This document shows positions 57,612 to 64,000 of a stretch of DNA of 64,000 bases, in pieces. The DNA lies in the NCBI RefSeq assembly GCF_024971095.1, contig NZ_CP069717.1, forward strand, positions 558,001 through 622,000. The letters are read 5' to 3'. A program made the translations under genes and the position numbers. Under the pieces are notes generated by a model that was not told where the DNA came from, did no database searches, and was given only the letters and a program-made list of their open reading frames with translations. Every line of letters starts with the position of its first letter. The stretch's first letter is position 1. Source of the stretch: Microbacterium neungamense. Its GTDB lineage: Bacteria; Actinomycetota; Actinomycetes; Actinomycetales; Microbacteriaceae.

Positions 57612-59483
57612 ATGGCCATCGCCGAGACCTACGCCCCCCGCATCCCCTCCGTCGCCCCTGCGCGCGAGTTCGGAGCGGCACCGGCGTACGACACTCCGGC
57701 CATGGCCGAGCTGCGCGCGTGGGTGGACGAGATCGCGGCGCTCACCCAGCCGGATCGCATCCACTGGGTCGACGGCTCGCGCGCCGAGAACGACGCGCTC
57801 CTGCGGGGCCTCGTGGACGAGGGCAAGCTCATCAAGCTCAACCCCGAGTGGCGGCCGGGTTCGTACCTCGCCCGCTCCCACCCCAGCGACGTCGCGCGCA
57901 CCGAGGCGCGCACCTTCATCGCCTCCGAGAAGGAGGAGGATGCCGGACCGACGAACAACTGGGCCGACCCCGCCGAGATCCGCACGACGCTGAACGGCCT
58001 CTTCGAGGGCTCCATGCGCGGACGCACGATGTACGTCGTGCCGTTCTCGATGGGCCCGGTGGGCGGCAAGCTGTCCCACATCGGCGTCCAGGTCACCGAC
58101 AGCGCCTACGCCGTCGTCTCGATCGGCATCATGACCCGCGTCGGCGACGCCGTCACGCGGCAGATCGCCGAGGGTGCGCCGTGGGTGAAGACCGTGCACT
58201 CCGTCGGCGCCCCGCTCGAGCCGGGTCAGCAGGACGTCGAGTGGCCGTGCAACGACGAGAAGTACATCGTGCACTTCCCGGACACGCTCGAGGTCTACTC
58301 CTTCGGCTCCGGATACGGCGGCAACGCCATCCTCGCCAAGAAGTGCTTCGCCCTGCGGATCGCCTCGGTGATCGCCCGCGACGAGGGCTGGCTCGCCGAG
58401 CACATGCTGCTCATCCGCGTCACCGACCCGAACGGCCGGGCCTACCACGTCGCCGCGGCCTTCCCGTCCGCGTGCGGCAAGACGAACCTCGCGATGCTGC
58501 GCCCGACCATCCCCGGCTGGAAGGTCGAGACGCTCGGCGACGACATCGTCTGGATCCGCCCCGGCGAGGACGGCCGGATGTACGCGATGAACCCGGAGGC
58601 GGGCTTCTTCGGCGTCGCCCCGGGCACCGGCGAGTCCACCAACGTGACCGCCGTCGAGACGCTGTGGGGGAACACGATCTTCACCAACGTCGCGCTCCGC
58701 CCGGACGGCGACGTCTGGTGGGAGGGCCTCACCGACACCCCTCCGGCCGAGCTCATCGACTGGCAGGGCAACCCGTGGACCCCGGACTCCGGCCGCCCGG
58801 CCGCACACCCGAACTCGCGCTTCACCGTGGCCGCCTCGCAGTGCCCGCAGATCGCGGAGGACTGGGAGTCGCCCGAGGGCGTGCCGCTGGATGTCATCCT
58901 GTTCGGCGGGCGGCGCGCGTCCAACGTGCCGCTCGTCGTCGAGGCGACCGACTGGACCCACGGCGTCTTCCTGGGCTCGACCATCTCGTCGGAGCGCACC
59001 GCGGCGGCGGAGGGGACCGTGGGCGAGCTGCGCCGCGACCCGTTCGCGATGCTGCCGTTCTGCGGGTACAACATGGGCGACTATTTCGCGCACTGGCTCA
59101 AGGTCGGCCGCACGCTCCGCTTCGACCGCGCTCCGCGGATCTTCCAGGTCAACTGGTTCCGCCGGGGCGAGGATGGCCGGTTCCTGTGGCCGGGCTTCGG
59201 GGACAACGCCCGGGTGATCGACTGGATCATCCGGCGCATCTCCGGCGAGGTCGACGCCGTGGACAGCCCGATCGGGCGCCTGCCCCGCATCGAGGACCTG
59301 AACCTGGACGGCCTGGAGATCCGGGAGGAGGATCTCGCCGAGCTGTTCGCGATCGACGGGGACGCCTGGTTGCGCGAGGCCGACCTCACCGAGGAGTTCT
59401 ACGGCATCTTCGGCGACCGGCTCCCGGCCGCGCTGCGCAGCGAGCTCGAGGCGCTGCGCTACCGGCTGAACGCCGCGCGGTAA
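57612..59483 (+). CDS. pckG: Phosphoenolpyruvate carboxykinase (GTP)
   Basis: A 623-residue GTP-dependent PEPCK converting oxaloacetate plus GTP to PEP, first committed step of gluconeogenesis. Typical segments: [36 protein letters not shown] (P-loop with the reactive Cys), [19 protein letters not shown] (metal Asp), [20 protein letters not shown] and [15 protein letters not shown]. The ATG at 57612 follows AAAGGAG. It would supply sugars during growth on the aromatic acids and lactate handled elsewhere in the window. Confidence 0.97.
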   Translation: MAIAETYAPRIPSVAPAREFGAAPAYDTPAMAELRAWVDEIAALTQPDRIHWVDGSRAENDALLRGLVDEGKLIKLNPEWRPGSYLARSHPSDVARTEARTFIASEKEEDAGPTNNWADPAEIRTTLNGLFEGSMRGRTMYVVPFSMGPVGGKLSHIGVQVTDSAYAVVSIGIMTRVGDAVTRQIAEGAPWVKTVHSVGAPLEPGQQDVEWPCNDEKYIVHFPDTLEVYSFGSGYGGNAILAKKCFALRIASVIARDEGWLAEHMLLIRVTDPNGRAYHVAAAFPSACGKTNLAMLRPTIPGWKVETLGDDIVWIRPGEDGRMYAMNPEAGFFGVAPGTGESTNVTAVETLWGNTIFTNVALRPDGDVWWEGLTDTPPAELIDWQGNPWTPDSGRPAAHPNSRFTVAASQCPQIAEDWESPEGVPLDVILFGGRRASNVPLVVEATDWTHGVFLGSTISSERTAAAEGTVGELRRDPFAMLPFCGYNMGDYFAHWLKVGRTLRFDRAPRIFQVNWFRRGEDGRFLWPGFGDNARVIDWIIRRISGEVDAVDSPIGRLPRIEDLNLDGLEIREEDLAELFAIDGDAWLREADLTEEFYGIFGDRLPAALRSELEALRYRLNAAR

Positions 59484-59535
59484 GGCGGGCGTTCCCGCAG
59501 GGGTGCATCGCGCCGCCTCGCGCGGTGACAGACCC

Positions 59536-59588
59536 GGATGCGGGGCGCCGAGACGATCATGGCTGAGTGGTCTCGGTGCTCCGCATCC
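59536..59588 (+). terminator. 19-bp hairpin downstream of pckG
   Basis: GGATGCGGGGCGCCGAGAC (59536-59554) pairs with 59570-59588 with two mismatches, loop of 15 nt. First of two consecutive hairpins after pckG. Confidence 0.6.
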
Positions 59589-59596
59589 GTCGACGG

Positions 59597-59627
59597 AAGG
59601 CCGTCGCTCTCCGGAGCGGCGGCCTTT
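59597..59627 (+). terminator. Second hairpin downstream of pckG with T-tract
   Basis: AAGGCCG and CGCTC blocks pair with GAGCG and CGGCCTT around a TCCG loop, followed by TTT. The best-formed intrinsic terminator in the region. Confidence 0.7.
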
Positions 59628-59661
59628 CGCATCCGCTATCCGACCGCGTCCGATCCCCGGC

Positions 59662-59695
59662 TTTGGTATCCCAAAAGGAAATCCGGTGTACCAAA
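59662..59695. promoter_or_regulatory. Orphan operator-like palindrome
   Basis: TTTGGTA (59662-59668) and TACCAAA (59689-59695), with inner CC/GG symmetry, in an AT-richer stretch just before the deleted MFS gene. Probably the operator/promoter of a transporter-urate gene set now largely missing. Confidence 0.5.
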
Positions 59696-59705
59696 ACCTT
59701 GACGC

Positions 59706-60017
59706 GTGCGTGCCGGCATCTTCTTCCTCGGCTACTTCCTGTTCGAGGTGCCGAGCAACCTCGTGCTGCAGAAGATCGGTGCGAAGAAGACCATCATGCG
59801 GATCACCCTGGGCTGGGGCATCGTCAGCGTGCTGATCCTGCTGCTCGTCCCGAAGTTCCGCGAGGCGCCGAAGACGGAGACGATCACGATCGCCGTGCCC
59901 GAGACCGAGGCCGAGGCCGAGGTCGTCCGCATCACGGATGCCGTAGCTGAGGCGCCGGTGCCCGCGACGGATGCCCCGGCGCCGGCGGCGGCGAAGGGGC
60001 CAGAGGTGCAGGCATGA
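59706..60017 (+). pseudogene. MFS transporter with large internal deletion
   Basis: The 103-codon frame joins an early segment, RAGIFFLGYFLFEVPSNLVL then QKIGAKKTIMRITLGWGIVS (helix 2 and loop 2-3 of anion:cation symporter family permeases), directly to a C-terminal piece, ILLLVPKFREAPKTETITI plus an Ala/Glu-rich tail. About 300 central residues and the true N-terminus are missing. The in-frame join keeps the overlap with uraD (ATGA at 60014-60017). Confidence 0.78.
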
Positions 60018-60529
60018 GCGGCATCCCTCTCGACGAGATCAACGACATGGACCGCGACCGCTTCGTAGCGGCGCTGGGGCGGGTGTTCGAGAACTCACCG
60101 TGGGTCGCGCGCGCCGCCTGGGACGCACGCCCGTTCGCGGACGTCAGCGAGCTGCACCGTGCGATGTTCGCGGTCGTCGAGGACGCCGATCGGCAGCAGG
60201 TGCTCGACTTCCTGAACGCCCACCCCGCCCTGGCAGGGAAGGAGGCCAGGGCGGGGGAGATGACCCCGGAATCGGTCGGGGAGCAGTCCAGCGCCGGTCT
60301 GGACGCGCTCGGCCCCGAGGAGTTCGCGCGGATGGCCGAGCTGAACGCGGCCTACCTGGCGCGGCACGGGTTCCCGTTCGTGATCGCGGTGCGCGGGCAC
60401 ACGAAGGAGTCGATCTTCGCGGAGTTCGAGCGCCGCCTCGGCAGACACACCGAGACCGAGCGGCAGGAGGCGCTCGCGCAGATCGCGCTCATCTCGCGCA
60501 GCCGGCTCGACCGCGTGGTCGCGGTGTGA
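60014..60529 (+). CDS. uraD: OHCU decarboxylase (ureidoimidazoline decarboxylase)
   Basis: A 171-residue decarboxylase converting OHCU to S-allantoin in urate breakdown. Family residues are in FENSPWVARAAWDARPF, NAHPALAGKEA (catalytic His), SSAGLDALGPEEF and NGFPFVIAVRG-like HGFPFVIAVRGHTKESI. Urate oxidase and HIU hydrolase (uraH), normally adjacent, are absent here. The gene follows a deleted transporter, so the pathway may be incomplete at this locus. Confidence 0.92.
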   Translation: MSGIPLDEINDMDRDRFVAALGRVFENSPWVARAAWDARPFADVSELHRAMFAVVEDADRQQVLDFLNAHPALAGKEARAGEMTPESVGEQSSAGLDALGPEEFARMAELNAAYLARHGFPFVIAVRGHTKESIFAEFERRLGRHTETERQEALAQIALISRSRLDRVVAV

Positions 60530-60532
60530 TTC

Positions 60533-60560
60533 GCGGCCGCGGCCCGAGCACCGCGGCCGC
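60533..60560. terminator. Hairpin after uraD
   Basis: GCGGCCGCGG (60533-60542) and CCGCGGCCGC (60551-60560), perfect, loop 8 nt, between the convergent uraD and ABC transporter genes. The rest of 60561-60620 shows nothing further. Confidence 0.65.
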
Positions 60561-60620
60561 GGCCTGAGCACGGCCGCCTGAGCAGGGCGGCGCCCCTGCC
60601 TCAAGCGGGCAGGTGATCTC

Positions 60621-62498
60621 TCAGGCGAGCAGCTGGTGCCGGGCCAGATCCCGGTAGAGCGGCACGCGCTCCACCAGCTCGTCGTGACGGCCCTGGCCGA
60701 CGACGACCCCGTCCTCCAGCACGACGATGAGATCGCTGTCGACCACGGTGGACAGCCGGTGCGCGATCACGAGCAGGGTGCGGTCCGCGGAGACCGCGTC
60801 GATGGCCTCCCGCATCCGCTGCTCGTTCACGCCGTCCAGCGACGAGGTCGACTCGTCCAGCAGCAGGATCGGCGCCTCGGTGAGCAGGGCGCGGGCGATC
60901 GCCAGCCGCTGGCGCTCGCCGCCGGACAGCATCACGCCGTCCTCGCCCACGGGCGCCTGCAGCCCGAGCGGGCTGCGCTCGAGCACGTCGCCGAGGTTGA
61001 CCGCCCGCAGCACGCGTTCGCAATCGGCATCCGAGGCGGCGGGGGAGGCCAGGCGCAGGTTGTCGGCGAGCGAGCCGGCCAGCGTCGGGGCGTCCTGCTC
61101 GACGTAGCCGAAATGCGCGCGCAGCTCGTCGCGCGGGTAGCTGCGCAGGTCGTGCCCGGCGAGGCGGATCGAGCCGCCGGTCGGGTCGTAGAACCGCTCG
61201 ATCAGGCTCAGGATCGTGCTCTTGCCCGCCCCGCTCGGGCCGACCAGGGCCACGCGCGCGCCCCGCGGCACGGAGAACGACACGCCGCGCAGCACCTCGC
61301 GCGACGCGGGCGGCTCGATGCCGGCATCCGTGTCGAGGTGCGCGTCGGCGAGCAGGGTGCGCGCCTCCTGCGCCGCCGCCTCGCGGGCCGCGACGACGTC
61401 GTCGGGGTACTGGAAGCGCACCTCGCGGAACTCGAGCGCGGCGGCACCGGCGACGGGGGCCGCGACCGCGGCGGCATCCGACTCGTCCCGCGCCGTCTCC
61501 TCGGGAAGGTCCAGGACCTCCTGGATGCGCCCGAGCGCACCGAGCGCCTGGTTGACCGAGGTGATCGCGCCGAAGGCCGATCCCAGGGGCAGGATCAGCA
61601 TGAACAGGAACATGATGAAGGTCACCAGCGCCGCGATCGAGATCGCACCCGCCGCGACCCGGAACCCGCCGACGCCGAGCACGACGAGCAGGGACAGCTG
61701 CAGTGCGACGCCGGCGATCGGCACCACCATGGACGAGATCTTCGCGATCCGCACGCCCAGGCCGTAGGCCTCCGCCGCCAGCCCGGTCACGGCCGCGGTC
61801 TCCCGCTCGGTCGCGCCCGCGGCGCGCACGGTTCGGATCGACCCGACCGCCCGCTCCACGCCCGCCGCGAGTTCGCCCACCTTCTCCTGCTGCGCGGCGG
61901 ATGCCGTGCGGATGCGGCCGCTGAGCAGCACCACGACGACCACCGACCCGCCGATCACGACGGCGATGAGGAGGAGCAGCAGCGGGTCGATGAGCAGCAT
62001 CCCGATCACCGCGCCGAGGAACAGGATCGCGCTGCCGACGGCATCCGCGAGCCCCTGCGTGAGCACCGCGTACAGCAGCGTGGTGTCGGTGCCGACGCGC
62101 GAGACGAGATCGCCGGTGCGGCGCGCGTCGAACTCGCTGATCGGCAGATGCAGGATGCGACGGATCAGCTGCCGCCGGCTGGAGTACACCACGGCCGTGC
62201 CGGTGCGCTGCAGCAGGTAGTGCTGGTAGCCGGAGATGACGGATGCCACGATCACGAAGCCGACCAGCAGCCACACCAGCGCGCCGAGCGTCTCGCCCCG
62301 CTGCACCCGGTCGATGACCTGGCCGACCAGCAGCGGCTGCGCGAGGGAGGCGAGCGCGCCGATCACGCTGAGGAGCGCGACGAGGGCGAGCACCCGCTTG
62401 TGCTCGAACAGGAAGGGGAGCAGCTGGCGGAAGGTGGCGCGCGGACCGTCGCTCTGCACGCGGCGTCCGCGGCGGCGGGGGGACGCCGTGCGCGACAT
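60621..62498 (-). CDS. ABC exporter, fused permease and ATPase
   Basis: A 625-residue half-transporter. Six transmembrane helices lie in residues about 30-330 (for example RVLALVALLSVIGALASLAQ), then an ATPase with Walker A GPSGAGKSTILSL, Q-loop YVEQDAPTLAG, signature LSGGERQRLAIARALL, Walker B ILLLDESTSSLDG and switch His in VIAHRLSTV. An Ala/Asp-rich insertion lies before the ATPase core. Homodimeric multidrug or lipid exporters have this form; the substrate is unknown. The ATG at 62498 (MSRTASPRRRG) is preferred over an upstream in-frame start. Confidence 0.92.
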   Translation of the reverse strand: MSRTASPRRRGRRVQSDGPRATFRQLLPFLFEHKRVLALVALLSVIGALASLAQPLLVGQVIDRVQRGETLGALVWLLVGFVIVASVISGYQHYLLQRTGTAVVYSSRRQLIRRILHLPISEFDARRTGDLVSRVGTDTTLLYAVLTQGLADAVGSAILFLGAVIGMLLIDPLLLLLIAVVIGGSVVVVVLLSGRIRTASAAQQEKVGELAAGVERAVGSIRTVRAAGATERETAAVTGLAAEAYGLGVRIAKISSMVVPIAGVALQLSLLVVLGVGGFRVAAGAISIAALVTFIMFLFMLILPLGSAFGAITSVNQALGALGRIQEVLDLPEETARDESDAAAVAAPVAGAAALEFREVRFQYPDDVVAAREAAAQEARTLLADAHLDTDAGIEPPASREVLRGVSFSVPRGARVALVGPSGAGKSTILSLIERFYDPTGGSIRLAGHDLRSYPRDELRAHFGYVEQDAPTLAGSLADNLRLASPAASDADCERVLRAVNLGDVLERSPLGLQAPVGEDGVMLSGGERQRLAIARALLTEAPILLLDESTSSLDGVNEQRMREAIDAVSADRTLLVIAHRLSTVVDSDLIVVLEDGVVVGQGRHDELVERVPLYRDLARHQLLA

Positions 62499-62620
62499 GA
62501 GGGACCTCGTTCCGTGGGGACCGTTCCATCTTCCGATGAGCCGCCTATGCGCCGCCTGTCCGCGGTCTGCCGGCGGCACTCGCGTGCGGTCCGGACCCAC
62601 CGACGTGGTGGGATGGACGG

Positions 62621-63214
62621 ATGCTGATTCCCGCCAAGGCCCGCTCCGGCGACCGCGTCGCGGTGCTCTCGCCCGCGTTCGCCGCGCCCGCCGTCTCGCT
62701 CGCGCTGCACGAGCAGGCGATGCGCCGGCTGACCGAGATCACGGGGCTGCTCCCGGTCGAGTACCCCACGACGCGCCGGCTGGATGCGACCCCGGAGGGC
62801 CCGCGCGGCGGACGTGAACGCCGCCCTCGCCGACCCCGACATCCGCGCGATCCTGGCGACCATCGGCGGCGACGACCAGATCCTCGTCACACCGCACCTC
62901 GATCCGGCGCTCGCGGTGGCCGACCCGAAGCCGTTCCTCGGATACAGCGACAACACCAACATCCTGAACTGGCTGTGGCGGCACGGCGTGGCCGGATTCC
63001 ACGGCGGGTCGACCCAGGTGCACCTGGGGGCGGGCCCGGCCGCGGACGAGATCCACCGCAGGTCGCTGCGCGCCGCCCTGCTGGACGGGGGCGAGCTCGA
63101 GATCACGGAGCCGGGCGAATCGGAAGACTTCGGCCGCCGCTGGCAGGATCCGGCCGCCCTCACCGCGTACGGGGAGCGTGAGCCCACCGAGCCGTGGGTG
63201 TGGGCGGGGCCAGA
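62621..63214 (+). pseudogene. S66-family LD-carboxypeptidase / MccF-like peptidase, frameshifted and truncated
   Basis: Begins MLIPAKARSGDRVAVLSPAF at 62621 and stays in frame to VEYPTTRRLDATPE. One extra G near 62799 shifts the frame, after which ARAADVNAALADPDIRAILA, IGGDDQILVTPHLDPAL, FLGYSDNTNILNWLWRHG (nucleophile Ser) and HGGSTQVHLG follow in the next frame. The protein breaks off around EREPTEPWVW at about 63214, where an IS481 remnant begins. The Glu and His of the catalytic triad in the C-terminal half are lost. Confidence 0.85.
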
Positions 63215-63355
63215 GCGGCGCGTCCATTTCGCGGCGGTGGGCCAGGAGACACGGAAGTAGTCCGCCGCCGCGGCGACCGTCCACTCCTCGTCGACGATCT
63301 TCTGTGCAAGACGGAGCCTTTGGCGCGGGGTGAGCGCCGCGTTAGCGTGAGACAC
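63215..63355 (-). pseudogene. N-terminal fragment of an IS481-family transposase
   Basis: GTG start at 63355 behind a perfect AGGAGG. The frame reads VSHANAALTPRQRLRLAQKI, then EEWTVAAAADYFRVSWPTAA and KWTRR, the helix-turn-helix start of IS481 transposases. It stops matching where the peptidase pseudogene begins. Only about 45 codons remain. The 63356-63495 stretch upstream presumably contains the element's left end. Confidence 0.82.
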
Positions 63356-63495
63356 GAGAACCTCCTGGTTCAGAGCGGATGCGGTAGCAGCTCCACTCTG
63401 CCGAGAGGTTCTCGTCACATCAGGGAAGCCAGATCAAACAACCTCCCTGGGCAGTACATCTGATATGTAGTGCCTTGTTGTCAAGAGGGCATGGC

Positions 63496-63530
63496 GAGGC
63501 GCCGTCCGGGATTGCCCCGGGCGGCGCCTC
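63496..63530. terminator. Strong GC-rich hairpin
   Basis: GAGGCGCCG-T-CCGGG (63496-63510) pairs with CCCGG-G-CGGCGCCTC (ending 63530), followed by TTGCTT. No intact gene remains upstream for it to terminate. The region 63531-63747 holds no recognisable gene. Confidence 0.65.
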
Positions 63531-63747
63531 TTGCTTCGTGGTCGGGCTGGCGGGTGAGCGTGTCGTTGCGACGCGCGGTCAGTCTGATATTCGCGGGTTG
63601 GTTACCGCAGGACGGTTCTTCGGCAGGAGCGGGACCGCGTGTCTAGGAACGAGCGTCGCCCGCATGATGCCGAGCTGCTCATAGGTGTTTCGCGGGTCGC
63701 TCCTCGCGCTGCCACCGGCCGTTGAGATCGCGAAGCAGCTCGAGGGA

Positions 63748-64000
63748 TCAGTCGTTCATCACTGCCAGGGACCAGCACCAGCCGGCGAGTTCTCTCGCGA
63801 CGGCGACGTTCGCGATCGTGGGTCGTTTGCGTCGTTCGATGAACCTGACCCACCGGTCGTGGAGGCGCCTGTTCCCGAGGTCACCGCGGGCACGAGCTAC
63901 GGCGGAGGCTTGTTCCCAACGCCCGTGCATGACAGCGCCGACGTGATAGCGCGGACGATGATGCCAGGCGGATTCGACGAGCAGCCGACGGGCATGGCCG
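63748..64000 (-). CDS. IS110/IS116-type transposase, C-terminal part (runs off the window)
   Basis: The minus-strand frame enters from the right edge as GHARRLLVESAWHHRPRYHV, continues GAVMHGRWEQASAVARARGD and RRKRPTIANVAVARELAGWC, and stops at 63748. RRLLVESAWHHRPR and VAVARELAGW are hallmarks of IS110/IS116 transposase C-termini. Whether the gene is whole beyond 64000 cannot be seen. Confidence 0.8.
   Translation of the reverse strand, partial: GHARRLLVESAWHHRPRYHVGAVMHGRWEQASAVARARGDLGNRRLHDRWVRFIERRKRPTIANVAVARELAGWCWSLAVMND

Overview
The window is high-GC actinobacterial DNA, most likely from a Microbacteriaceae member close to Microbacterium. This rests on strong G/C bias at third codon positions, tightly overlapping ATGA/GTGA/TGATG gene junctions, frequent GGATGCC/GCATCC codon pairs, interspersed palindromes of the CCCTTCGACGGGCTCAGGG type, and the gene families present (glyA-folD, RamB-pckG, actinobacterial paa cluster). 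It is a catabolic region for aromatic acids, cut by one 11.7 kb mobile island and closing in decayed, rearranged DNA.

Layout. 0-3.5 kb: one-carbon genes glyA and folD, a hypothetical gene and a truncated gene. 3.5-11.6 kb: the homoprotocatechuate (4-hydroxyphenylacetate) meta-cleavage operon on the minus strand, order of transcription hpaG(FAH-RraA fusion)-gntR-hpaE-hpaD-hpaH-hpaI, facing a divergent MHS-family transporter that carries a frameshift. 11.7-14.5 kb: an IclR regulator divergent from a flavin monooxygenase, with two 15-bp palindromes between them. 14.6-26.4 kb: an island bounded by 62-bp direct repeats that are copies of the 3' end of a ThDP-enzyme gene. It contains two identical inverted IS3-family elements, two nested IS110-family elements with structured leader regions (candidate bridge RNAs), transposase remnants, a fragment of ppsA and a complete lactate-utilisation operon (lldP-lutA-lutB-lutC). 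26.3-31.7 kb: the ThDP enzyme, a class II glutamine amidotransferase, a phosphoribosyltransferase, a VOC protein and an ATP-dependent DNA ligase.

31.8-49.7 kb: the phenylacetate (paa) cluster: paaABCDE plus a paaG-like gene, paaI divergent, then paaJ-paaF-paaH-paaZ-paaK and a second MHS transporter. A dhaKLM dihydroxyacetone kinase operon sits in the middle and abuts paaK, whose stop codon appears lost. Three promoters carry PaaR-like operator sequences, so the cluster looks like one regulon although no paaR gene lies in the window. 49.8-54.1 kb: a branched-chain 2-oxoacid dehydrogenase operon (E1alpha, E1beta, E2) with a divergent Lrp/AsnC regulator. 54.1-64 kb: a truncated HAD phosphatase, a winged-helix protein, a RamB-like regulator divergent from pckG (PEP carboxykinase), an internally deleted MFS gene joined to uraD, an ABC exporter, a frameshifted S66 peptidase cut off by an IS481 remnant, and the tail of another IS110-type transposase at the right edge.

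How it fits together: hpa feeds pyruvate and succinic semialdehyde, and paa feeds acetyl-CoA and succinyl-CoA, into central metabolism. Lactate oxidation and PEP carboxykinase connect to gluconeogenesis, and the BCKDH handles 2-oxoacids. The signals worth a second look are the two IS110 leader regions, the att-like repeats of the island, the FAH-RraA fusion with palindromic repeats in its linker, and the several gene-decay junctions.
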